Below, piece by piece: positions 49,475 to 59,800 of a DNA stretch of 64,000 nt (positions are counted from its first letter, which is position 1; every line of letters begins with the position of its first letter). This DNA comes from Septoria linicola. Lineage: Eukaryota; Ascomycota; Dothideomycetes; Mycosphaerellales; Mycosphaerellaceae. The position numbers and the translations under genes were made by a program. Below the pieces are notes generated by a model. It searched no databases. It had not been told where the DNA came from and saw nothing but the letters and a program-made list of their open reading frames with translations. The DNA lies in assembly GCA_024114885.1 (NCBI GenBank), contig CP099420.1, forward strand, positions 2,604,001-2,668,000, read 5' to 3'.

Positions 49475-52238
49475 TGTCGTTGGAGTGTTGGATGGTGTGA
49501 GTTGACGAGTCTGTTGACGAATGTCGAAAGTGCTGTACGTTGGATGCAAAAATGGTGAATGTTGGCGAAGAGTAGTGCTCTTTGGTGAACACTCTGCTTT
49601 GTATATGAGCCTCAAGAGCAAGGTACACAAGTTCCCAGTCATTGGAGGAACGGTATAGCGGGGACCCTGCGTCAGAGAACCATCTCAGACATCCTTAGCT
49701 CGATGTATGGCGTAAGCGAGCTCTAGCCCACTGGTTGAGAGCCGCACAGATAGTTCCTGCTCGGCGGGCACCTCACCTCACCTCCTGAGAAGTGACGAGC
49801 TGAGGAAGACGAAACCGAGCACACAACCCTCCCGATGTGCAAAGCTGTTGTGATTGGTACGATACAGGCAACGAGCGGGAATGTCCTCCCATCGTGAGTT
49901 CCAAAGAGGCATGGTGATGTTACGCAGTGCAGATCTTATGACGATGCTTGCGGAGAAATCGGACCCTGAGAAGTGCGGCTCTGTAACGGTTTTTCGTGGA
50001 ACAGTTCTCTCGGAGCCCCATGACAACGTGAAATTTTAGCTGCGTGTAGTCTCAGATGGTATGCTTTCTGTGGGTTGACCGAGACCCACCTGAGTACCGC
50101 TTCTCCCCTGATGAGCTCCTCAAGTGCTTGCCTCGCGTCAGTGTTGAATGTCCAGTCGCTTCGTGACTTGGATACTGCACTGTTCCGCAGAGATGCGCCA
50201 TGACAACAGGATCTACGGTAATGGTAGCAGCTCGTTCAAGCTCTGTGGTGCAGACGTGAAGTCAGAGTGGGTCAACGTCGGCCTCCACTGACGTGAGCAC
50301 CAGCGAGGCGGTAATGTCGCTGCGGGAATTCCCAGACATGACCACATATCTCTTGGCAGGAATTGTGATGTGATGCTCATCGAAGAACATGCTAATGCGC
50401 CAACCACATTGATTGACGACTACACCTTGTTCGGGCCACTTCTTCACAGCTGCTTCTAGCAACTGAACTGAGGAAAGCTGCATCATCCTCGCATTCGCCA
50501 CGTGACGTTTGCTCATTAATCACTATCGAGTTGTACTAAATATGCCATCCACCTTTCGTGACGCAGATCATGCCGTTGAAGTGGTCTCAGCACCACATGC
50601 CACCGCCCGATCCTGCGAAAAGGGCATCGACCGTCATCAATGCATCACACCACACAATAAAGGTCAAGGAACCAGCTCGGTGGCCACCACTGCAAGCAGC
50701 AACGTTGAATCATGATTAATGTCCCGCCGCCGCCTCGCATACTAGCGCCGTCACCCGGGGTGCATGGGAAGCACAATATCCAGAGCCCCCGCGCGAGCCA
50801 TCCACAACGACATCACACAGCATTGTGTTGAGATGCGGCAATATCGAGCAACTTTGTCGGGGAGCCACGAAACGGTAGGTGACAGCATATCCTCGTACGC
50901 GAGCAGCTGAATCCTAGTGCTAGCCCGCAGGCCTGCACATAGCATCGCGTGCTCTGTCGTAAGTGTTTCCGAACCGTAACTTGCCCTGAACCTTTCTCGT
51001 GAACGGTCGTGTCTCGGTCGTCAATGAAGTGGCCACACTTCACCTCCCTCTGCTTCGGTTGCCTACAAGCATAAGGTCTCCTTAGCACCACGAGGTCATG
51101 GACCCGGACATCGCAATCGACTATGATGACCGTGCCGGTGACGTCGAATAACACCTGCCTCCCGTTTTCGCGGGCGTCTGTCTCCGTCGCAAGCGTTACC
51201 GCTACCACAGCTAGCGGATCGCCGCGCAGGACCTATGGGTGAGCCGAAGATGATTGTACCCGCGTTTCGTCGTGTGAACGCATAGGTCCACATTATATAC
51301 CTGTGACCCGATGTTCTGATCTCGTCCTTGACCTCGATCCGTAAGAAGTCGCGTTTGATCCTGACATAGCCAGCATTCCTACTGTTGCTTTCGCTGCTCC
51401 ATCTCCAGCTGTATACAATCAAGATTTCGGCATGACAATCTAGGGATGTGATGCGTAGTGGCGTAAGCTGGCCTGACGAAACCTCGTCGGACAGAGATCG
51501 ATAGGCGATGACGGACTTGCTGCTCACTGACTACTGCTTCCTTAGCGTCCAAGTGACATGGCAAACTGGAGTTCCATTGCCGTGATTCAGAGTTTCAGAT
51601 TTCACCTTTGACTCCAGGATGAAAGCCCATAATTGATTCTAGCAGTTGCTACTGTGGCTAGGACTTCTTGCAATTCCTGTTCCCGGACGCAGATGAAGCG
51701 CCACTGAACGGCTTGTGCAGTTGATGAGAGACACACACACGTGGACCGATCCTGATGCGCTATGCCCTACGCACTTTGCCGGTTCGAATTTCCTGGTGTT
51801 CGGTCATGAACAGCATTATGTCGTCCGTGCAACCTCGACATCAGAATAATCACAGCAGCCTACTGCACACCTGTTCTCCGCCGGCTGCGTTTCTCTTAGC
51901 ATGTTGTGGAGGACACTTCTGGCAGGTTTGCGAGTCACTGCGCGTGTGACCCATGTGCAACCAGTCTGGACCAACAACCGTACATAGACTGCCAGCACCA
52001 TGGGCTCATCAATCTTGGTTGGTTCCTGTTCGTCTTTGGTATATTCTTGTCGAGGCAGAGGAAGTGGTCCTCGCTTTGACTGGGGTCGTGGAAAAAGTGA
52101 CTAACTAGTCCTATTGTCGCCGATATTAGCCGTTCTTTGATGCAATTCCGAACTTCAATCACTACCCACTCTCCATGACCATGAGATATCTGCTCAACAC
52201 CACACCCACCAGACATCTCGTGCTTGTCCATCGTGACC
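49475..52238. other. Gene-poor region, 2.8 kb
   Basis: This is the longest stretch without a confident gene. It holds the promoter of the 84-aa gene at the left and that of the reductase at the right (element tgactaactagtcc around 52100-52113). Between them are an 84-codon minus-strand frame at 50262-50516 and two adjoining minus-strand frames at about 50813-51527 that read protein-like across a frame change. See the separate entry and finding. Confidence 0.5.
50262..50516 (-). CDS. Doubtful small ORF, 84 aa
   Basis: An ATG frame at 50514-50516 on the minus strand encodes 84 residues. A helical start (SSVQLLEAAVKKWPEQG) is followed by an alternating strand pattern (RISMFFDEHHITIPAKRYVVMSG, ITASLVLTSVEADVDPL). 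The codon third positions look gene-like and an in-frame MMQ start at 50484 is also possible. I know no homologue, and at this length chance cannot be excluded. It is listed so that it is not lost. Confidence 0.3.
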   Translation of the reverse strand: MSKRHVANARMMQLSSVQLLEAAVKKWPEQGVVVNQCGWRISMFFDEHHITIPAKRYVVMSGNSRSDITASLVLTSVEADVDPL

Positions 52239-54251
52239 ATGGATAAGCTCACCGACAAGATCGCGGCCTTGCCACCGGACGCCACTTATTTCTCCCTCGA
52301 GTTCTTCCCGCCGAAAACGCAGCAGGGTTTTGCCAACCTCAATGCACGTCTGTCGCGCATGGCGCATTCGCTGCGCCCGCTCTTTGTCAATGTGACTTGG
52401 GGAGCGGGTGGCAGCACATCTGCCAAATCGCTGGCTCTGGCAGAGGTCACCCAGCGTGAACTCGGCTTGACAACATGTCTACACCTTACATGTACGAACA
52501 TGTCAAGAAAGCTGATAGACGAAGCCCTGGAACAGGCAAAGGTGCTTGGTATTAGGAACATCTTAGCGCTGCGCGGAGATCCGCCCAGGAGTGATGAATA
52601 CAGAGATGACAGCCTGCTGGACGCTGGCGAAGACGACAGTAACAAAGAGTTCACGTGGGCTGTAGATCTCGTGCGATACATCCGCAAGCAGTACGGCGAT
52701 TACTTTTGCATTGGTGTAGCGGGATATCCAGAGGGACACTCAGACCAGTCTCATCCAGAGCACCAGTCTGCTGAACACGACCTTCCGTATCTTGTCGAGA
52801 AGACGCAGGCTGGCGCGGATTTCATAATGACCCAATTGTTCTACGATGTGGAGGCTTACCATAGCTATGAGAAACGCTTGCGAGGGCATAAGTCTGGTCT
52901 TTTCAAGAAGATTCCAATCATACCTGGTCTTATGCCGGTGCAAAGTTACCAGATCCTTCGACGCACCACGAAGCTCAGCCACGCCTCACTACCGCACGAG
53001 TTGCTCAAGCGATTCGAGGCAGTCAAAGGCGATGATGAGGCTGTGAAGAGAGTAGGTCTCGATGTTCTCAGTGAGATTGTGGAAAGCATGAAGCACTCTG
53101 AATTCACCGGTCCTCGAGGATTCCACTTCTACACCCTGAATCTGGAAAAGGTAGTGGCACAGATCCTGGAGCGCAACAATCTTATTCCACCCAGTACACC
53201 TACCATTGAGGTGAATCTCCACGATCAGGCCGTGGCTGTCGAGGAAGCAGATGATTTCGTGCTCGTGGAGGATGCCAGGAAAAAGCAGAATCGTAGGAAA
53301 TCATCAATGGCCAACTCCGATCCTCGCAATCGAGTCATCATATCGCACACACGTGCATCCAGCACGAGTAGTAATCGACAGTCCTCGGTCTACGAGGCAT
53401 TCGACGATGAAGCGGGGGTGCCGAAAGAGAAGATCAACAGTCGCGCAAACACTCTCGCTATATCAGAGGGCGAGGGTGCGTTGGGTCGAGAAGCAACATG
53501 GGACGAGTTTCCGAACGGAAGGTGGGGAGATGCAAGATCTCCTGCATATGGCCAGATCGATGGCTATGGAGTCAGCCTGCATGTGAGTGTTCCTGAGGCG
53601 AGAAGACTATGGGGCGAGCCAAAGTCCATTCAGGACATCTCGAAGTCCTTCACCCGGCACCTTGAAGGCGACATTGACACCATGCCGTGGTCTGAAGAGA
53701 GTCTACAGCCCGAGACCTTGACTATCAAGCACGAGCTGCTCAAGCTTATCAACAAAGGCTGGTGGACTGTAGCTTCGCAGCCAGCTGTCAATGGTGTACG
53801 ATCCACAGACCCTGTGTTTGGATGGGGTCCCAAAAATGGCTTCGTCTTCCAAAAGCCTTTCGTAGAGTTCTTCATTCCGAACGATGAATGGCAGAAGCTG
53901 CAATCTACATTGATCGAACATCCTCAGATCACATACTTCGCTGGCAACGCGAAGAACGACTTTGCCAGCAACAATGCTGAGTCGGTCAACCCAGTGACAT
54001 GGGGCACTTTCACTGGTAAAGAGATCATCACTCCTACGATAATTGAAGCAGTGTCCTTCAAGGCTTGGTGCGAAGAGGCGTTTGGGATCTGGAACGAGTG
54101 GCAACGAGTGTACAAGTCCGGCTCCGAAAGTAGTAGGCTTCTCGAACGCATTCGCAAGGACTACTGGCTTGTCAGTGTTATACATCATGGCTTTTTGGAA
54201 GAGGGCGCATTGTGGAGCGATCTGCTTGGCGAGACCACGAATGGAGCATGA
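52239..54251 (+). CDS. MET12: Methylenetetrahydrofolate reductase
   Basis: The enzyme reduces 5,10-methylene-THF to 5-methyl-THF with FAD, feeding methionine synthesis. One exon, 670 aa. The frame runs from 52224 but the first ATG is at 52239 (MDKLTDKIAAL). The N-terminal FAD barrel (1-300) has FSLEFFPPKTQQGFANL with the catalytic-type Glu, FVNVTWGAGGST, LHLTCTNMSR, GIRNILALRGDPPR, FCIGVAGYPEGH, ADFIMTQLFYD and the GPRGFHFYTLN end. A Ser/Arg-rich linker covers about 350-420. The eukaryotic C-terminal regulatory domain (420-665) includes WDEFPNGRWGDARSPAYGQ and VNPVTWGTFTGKEII. Fungi keep two isozymes; the linker and length suggest the Met12 type over Met13, but this is a judgement without alignment. 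I see no defects. Confidence 0.95.
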   Translation: MDKLTDKIAALPPDATYFSLEFFPPKTQQGFANLNARLSRMAHSLRPLFVNVTWGAGGSTSAKSLALAEVTQRELGLTTCLHLTCTNMSRKLIDEALEQAKVLGIRNILALRGDPPRSDEYRDDSLLDAGEDDSNKEFTWAVDLVRYIRKQYGDYFCIGVAGYPEGHSDQSHPEHQSAEHDLPYLVEKTQAGADFIMTQLFYDVEAYHSYEKRLRGHKSGLFKKIPIIPGLMPVQSYQILRRTTKLSHASLPHELLKRFEAVKGDDEAVKRVGLDVLSEIVESMKHSEFTGPRGFHFYTLNLEKVVAQILERNNLIPPSTPTIEVNLHDQAVAVEEADDFVLVEDARKKQNRRKSSMANSDPRNRVIISHTRASSTSSNRQSSVYEAFDDEAGVPKEKINSRANTLAISEGEGALGREATWDEFPNGRWGDARSPAYGQIDGYGVSLHVSVPEARRLWGEPKSIQDISKSFTRHLEGDIDTMPWSEESLQPETLTIKHELLKLINKGWWTVASQPAVNGVRSTDPVFGWGPKNGFVFQKPFVEFFIPNDEWQKLQSTLIEHPQITYFAGNAKNDFASNNAESVNPVTWGTFTGKEIITPTIIEAVSFKAWCEEAFGIWNEWQRVYKSGSESSRLLERIRKDYWLVSVIHHGFLEEGALWSDLLGETTNGA

Positions 54252-54607
54252 AGCCATGAGTCTACGCATAATCATGAGGTGTATTTTCCTATCTAGCATG
54301 TGTACAGACGACCAACTTCTTCACATTGCTATAGTTTTGCTGATCTTTTTCACGTGCGGTACCTTGCAGCTTCCCTGCAGAATAAGGTTGCGGACTCCAG
54401 TCCGTGCGACGTCAGAGCATTTCTGACGAGAGTTGTCCATGTCGACGATGACTACCGACGTCCTCACACATTCGCCAGTTCACATTCATCAGCATCAGAC
54501 CTGAGCCTTGACAACCTTTTCAGAAAAGGCTCTGATATACTGCGGGACGAAGACTTGTTCGCGTTGACGGGAAAACTCTGACGCGTGGCGCGTCCATCAC
54601 ACGCACA
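54252..54607. other. Intergenic, reductase / PQ-loop gene
   Basis: A 356-bp gap between two plus-strand genes. A 93-codon frame at 54300-54581 lacks recognisable motifs and is probably 5' leader. Nothing else is seen. Confidence 0.5.
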
Positions 54608-55732
54608 ATGTTTCCACCGTCTGGCAGCTACAGCATAGACATTGAGGCCATCTCTGGGATATGTGGCTCTATATCGATCGCGTGCTGGGTGGTCGTTTTC
54701 TCTCCTCAGATCATCGAAAACTTCCGGCGATCTTCTGCTGAGGGACTCAGTGTCGAATTCATCATCATATGGCTGGCAGGCGACATCTTCAACATTCTTG
54801 GCGCTGTCCTGCAGAATGTCCTTGCAACAATGCTGATTCTGGCCATATACTACACTCTTGCTGATATTGTACTGCTTGGGCAATACTTCTATTACACTGG
54901 GTTCAGGCTACGCGACCCGAAGCCCGTCAAAGCGGCCAGCACAGAGGACGGCGCTGCTTCTGAGCGCTCGCCATTGATCGCAAATGGCCACGCCAATGGG
55001 CATGCAAACTCAGCGACAAGACCGGCAAATGCGGCGGATGTCGAGACACGCGCCCGCTCCAGCTCTGCCTTCAGAGACCGACTGGCTAGTCTGGACTATA
55101 CTCACTCCTCACCTGCTGTTCCCATCCACACCCAACCAAAGAATTCCAAAGACGCCGATGCACTAAAGCCACATCAGCCAAGAACGCTGCTGCAGTCTGT
55201 TCTTTTCAACGGCACTGCCATCTTGCTTGTGGTGCTCGCTGGCATCGCTGGCTACTACCTTACACCCGCTACCCCAGAAGAGAAGCGCGGACATGCCGCG
55301 GAGGACCAGGCGGACAGTCTGGAGTTCAGTACGTTCGGTCAGATCTTTGGCTACATCTGCGCTGTCTTGTATCTCGGCAGCCGTGTTCCGCAGTTGTTGT
55401 TGAACTACCGTAGGAAGTCAACGGAAGGTCTTAACGCGCTGTTCTTCCTGTTTGCGTGCATTGGAAACCTCACTTTTGTTTGCTCAATCTTCGCCTTTGA
55501 GCCAATTTGCAGTCGTCACCGACATGGACACTGGCAGGAAAGCCACTGCAAGCCGGGTGAAGCCAAAGCCATTTACGCTCGATACATTCTCGTGAACTTG
55601 AGCTGGCTCATCGGCAGTCTCGGCACGCTCTTTCTAGACTTTGCGGTCTTTGTTCAATTCTGGATCTATCGCGATGACGGTACCATTGCTGTCGCGGACG
55701 AAGACCGGGGAAGGGATAGCAGTACACGTTGA
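54608..55732 (+). CDS. Vacuolar PQ-loop basic amino acid transporter (Ypq1/Rtc2-like)
   Basis: Members of the family export lysine, arginine or related substrates from vacuole or lysosome (PQLC2 in animals). One exon, 374 aa, from the ATG at 54608. Seven membrane helices are readable in a 3+4 pattern. The first PQ motif is VVVFSPQIIENFRRSSAEGLS and the second SRVPQLLLNYRRKSTEGLN, each preceding a charged loop. Between the halves is a long hydrophilic loop (about 105-195) with ERSPLIANGHANGHAN, in which the acidic dileucine-like start may act in vacuolar sorting. The C-terminal part FLDFAVFVQFWIYR is the last helix, followed by a charged tail. The length fits fungal members. The substrate is inferred from the family. 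Confidence 0.9.
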   Translation: MFPPSGSYSIDIEAISGICGSISIACWVVVFSPQIIENFRRSSAEGLSVEFIIIWLAGDIFNILGAVLQNVLATMLILAIYYTLADIVLLGQYFYYTGFRLRDPKPVKAASTEDGAASERSPLIANGHANGHANSATRPANAADVETRARSSSAFRDRLASLDYTHSSPAVPIHTQPKNSKDADALKPHQPRTLLQSVLFNGTAILLVVLAGIAGYYLTPATPEEKRGHAAEDQADSLEFSTFGQIFGYICAVLYLGSRVPQLLLNYRRKSTEGLNALFFLFACIGNLTFVCSIFAFEPICSRHRHGHWQESHCKPGEAKAIYARYILVNLSWLIGSLGTLFLDFAVFVQFWIYRDDGTIAVADEDRGRDSSTR

Positions 55733-56877
55733 GCACTTACGGAGTCTGGCGAGAACCATGTGTCAGCGTCAGCGATGCCTCGAGCATTAGGTGTAAGTCT
55801 CGTATACCGAAGCAAAGCATAGCACGAGAACCACCGGCTGGACTGGCAAGCATGGGCGAAATTCCCTGTCTGTTGCATATCTTGTTGACCAACAAACGGA
55901 GCGGGACTACCTCGAACATCGGTCTCCAGCCTTCTCGTGGGTGTACGAAATACGCATCCGGAATGTGTCCCATGTCATGCTAGTTTCTGGACGGCATACC
56001 ATTCGTCTAGGCCGGCATCGCAAATTCCAATGCCAGCGACGCCGGCTTCGTCTGACCGCGACACAGAGCCGAAAGTCTCGTATACAGCGGGACCCTGGGC
56101 CGTACCTGTTCACATTCCAGCATTGAAGAGAGGGTTACACTGCACCGATACAGCTGGTCTGATCCGAGGAATGCAGACTTTCGGTCATGTTACTCGGCTT
56201 ACCGAGCCACCCGACCTCACGCTTCTCGGCACCACATACGCGATGCGCAAGTGTCAGGCTAGAAGCGCGAAGAACATTCATTGTAATCAGCGCTGACTGA
56301 CAAGATTCAATAGTCTCGATACGATCAAGAAGCAAGTTTCCAAATCAGTATCATACCCTTGTCACTCCAGTCCAGCCATGAATTCCAGCTCACATCTCGT
56401 GAGGACCATATCAATCTGACTGTACACGCGCTGACATTCCTGGCGTAGCTCACGATGATGATGTGCAGCACCAAGCTGAGACATGGTCGTCGCAGGAATT
56501 GTTGGCCGTGGTCGGTGCGCTCCCAGTGCTGGGGCTAATCTCATGGAAACGCCGCTCGTTGCTAATGGTTGTGTAGCATTGGATAGAGCACGGATGTTGG
56601 TTGATCGCTGGCCTGCAACGCTCCAAATCCCTTGCTCACTGTGATGAACGGCACAGATGCGATGTTGTCTCTGGACCCAAGTGCTGCAGCTGTCATCTTG
56701 AGTGATTTCACAGCTCCATGCCAGTCAGTGCTATCATCACAAACAAATCTTACAGACCAACACGTTCATAATGCTCATGTCGCGAGGGAAACACAGGCCA
56801 GCAACCATCGACACGCATCGCCATCGCAACCACTCTGAGCATTCGAGCGTTGCCGTGCCGTTGCCATCACATCCATC
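55733..56877. other. Intergenic, PQ-loop gene / mucin-like gene
   Basis: A 1.1-kb gap. Several minus-strand frames between 55737 and 56335 contain protein-like pieces in different frames (for instance GVAGIGICDAGLDEWYAVQ ending at 55975) but no connected gene could be built. Confidence 0.5.
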
Positions 56878-59800
56878 ATGCCTTCGGGCTCGACTTGCAC
56901 AAGACTTGGCCAATCAGTGGCCGGGCAGATCTTCTGGCCTCTCCTACTTTCAGTAGGCTTCACTCGGGCTCAAGGTCCCGGGCTGGGACTCGAGGCAGGA
57001 GTCTCGCTCAGTCTTGGACTTGGTTCACCCAGTATACCGAGTTGGTTTCCTCCCTGGGCAGGGTCTTGCCAGCTGGCTAACGTAGTGTAGCGTGTCTCAA
57101 CGCAGTCACAGTGACTGTATTCCCGCCCGATTACACGGGCATATATGCCAGCCTCACCACACCGGGAATATCTTGGACCACGATACCCCCATTGACAATA
57201 TCGACGCCTGGTGAGGGGAGCATTACAAGCGGTCTCTCACTAACAGCCTCTTCCGGCGCATCTATCTCTCTTCCTGGATTGCCTTTGACATCAACTACCA
57301 ATGAAGCAGCTTCGTCTTCACTGTTGCCCGAAGTTGACGGCGCAGTGCCGACTACCCTGCCAGGAGAATTATCCTCGTTACTATCCGCGATCGGCAGTTC
57401 TCTATCTACAAATCTTCCTGGCGATGTGACATCGCGCATCTCTAACATCGGCGGAGCCCTTCCCACAACAATTTCTGACGCCTCACTGCCTGGACTACCT
57501 CTGACTACTGCGCCACCACTCATACCGTCTTTGGTTCAAGATGTTGTCTCTGCGATTGTGCCTACATCGCAGCTTCCGACACAGACTCCGGTTTCATTCT
57601 CTTGCCCTGAGAACAACGGCCAGGTGATCATCGACAACGGACTACCATATATATTGACTTGCAACGGCGCATCGACGGGCAACGTCTTCGGGACAGAGCT
57701 TGCTGCAGAGTCATTTAATGACTGTTTCGCCGAGTGTGATCAAGCTAGCGTGACTGGACTGGCGAACTTCTGTACTGGCTTCTACTACGTCGGAACACCA
57801 GATGGCGATGGACCGGGGACTTGCTACCTGCAGAACAGTGTGGCTCAGACCTTCCGCTCCGCGAGAGGCTACGTCTCGGCGGCCAGGCTTCTGAACTATA
57901 TCGTAGGAGGACTTGAACCAATTCCCCTGCTGGACGACACGAGCAGTATACTCGTGTCGATTCCAAGTGGACTGACGGTCCCTACTGGCTTACCGACGAT
58001 TGCAATACCGTCTTTGTCGTTGAGCCTGCCTTCACTCCCTGCCAGTCTTCCGCTGACCACAGCGCTGCCAATCAGTGATTTGACAAGTCTCGTACCTGGA
58101 CTGACATCGCTTTTGCCTCCAATAATCGCCACTCCGACAACTAGCGATTGTGGACTGCTTGGCCTGAACTGCGTTGGCGCTCCTGGATCGCCTACCATCA
58201 ATCCTCTGACAAATCTTGTCCCTGGCTTGACCTCGCTGATAGGTGAAGTCCTGCCCACCGAGTTGCCGGTTACTAGTGTTCTGGCACCGCTGCCCAGTGC
58301 ACTTTCGTCGGTACTAGCAGGTCTTGAGTGCGACGTTGCCGCATTGTTATCTGCTGTTGGCCTCGAAGGTGGCAGCCCCGTGGTTTCTTCGATCCTCGCC
58401 GGACCTACCCAAAGCATTTGTCCTCTGTTATCCGGCCTGCCCTCTGCCGCTCTGCCCACTCTGAGTATTCCGCTGTCGAGTGGTCCAGCTTTTACGACAG
58501 CACTTGATCCGATATCCGATTCCCTCTCTTCTATACTGGCCGGCCTTCCATGCAACGTCAATGGTCTTCTGACGAACCTCGGCCTCTCAAGTAGCGATGC
58601 TGTCATATCTTCCATACTTGCTGGTCCAACAGGAAACATCTGCTCTTTGTTGTCGGCCTTCCCGACAGCTTATCCTTCGTCAATTCCAAGTCTTGAACAA
58701 TCGACGAATCTGCCGTTGACTACAGCCCTGGTACCAATCCCAAGTGCTTTATCGTCAATCATAGCTGGTCTGCCCTGCGACGTCGCCTCATTACACGCTG
58801 GTCTATCGGGCAGTAATCCTATTGCATCGTCAATACTGGCAGGACCGCCATCCGACATCTGCTCGCTACTGTCCAGCTTATCTAGTGGGCTTCCTTCTGT
58901 TACTCCGCCCACCCTTAGCGTTTCGCTGCCGTCCGGCTTTCCTCTGACGACTGAGCTTGCTCTTCCATCCGATTTGCCAGTCTCTTCGCTACCATCAGAC
59001 CTCAGCAACCCAGCTGTCACTCTCCCAAGCGTCGCTTTGCCTACAATAACTGGATCCGCGCTGCCTAGTGCTCTCTCAAGCATTCCATCTTCGTTGAGCT
59101 TGCCGACAGACGTGTCTCTGTCTATCTCGTCTCTGGCACTGCCTACGCCTCCGAGCTCATTGACACTCTCTGGATTGCCTATACCAAGCGGCTCACTCTC
59201 ATTGAGCTTATCTGTAGATTTCTCGATCTCTGTTCCCTCATTGGCACTGCCAACAGTCTCGAGCCTATCGTCAAGGTCGGATGTACAACTCCCAAGCATT
59301 TTCTCGACACTATCTTCGCCATCGATAGCGCTTCCAACAGTCTCAGCTTCGCTTCCAAGCCTCTCCCTTCCATCGTCGCTGTCCGCACCTACAGTACCGC
59401 TACCGACAATTTCGGCTTCGATCACCAGCCTCTCGCTACCACTCAGCGCCTCCTCCATCAGCGTCGCATTGCCATCAGTTTCTCAACTCATCACAGGCGG
59501 TGGCGGCAACCCTCTCACAGACCTGCCATTGAGCAGCAGTCCCGCAGCGTCACGCCCGACAACATCAACGACAGTCTCATCTTTGGTCCTGCCAACATCG
59601 ACCAATTTCCCAGTCATCTCCTGTCCCTCCGATCAAGGACTGACCTACGTCTCCTCCTCCGGCCAAGCCTTCAACATCCAATGTAACAGAAACTACCCAC
59701 TCTCCACCTCCCTCGGCACTTCAACCCAGCCAAATCTCTACTCCTGCGCAAACAGCTGCGGCACCGTTCCAGGCTGCGCAGGCGTGACCTTTGATTCTAG

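Noticed and set aside
51760..51800. ggttcgaattt, resembling a tRNA T-loop
   Set aside because: No matching acceptor or anticodon stem and no A-box could be found at the right distance.
55737..56335. Protein-like fragments on the minus strand (for example a piece ending DEWYAVQKLA at 55978)
   Set aside because: The pieces lie in different frames, lack a shared start or splice sites, and could not be joined into a gene. A decayed small secreted protein is possible but unsupported.
57131..59458. Long minus-strand frames (up to 262 codons) opposite the mucin-like gene
   Set aside because: They mirror the Ser/Leu/Pro/Thr-rich repeats of the plus-strand gene and have no independent start context or domain.
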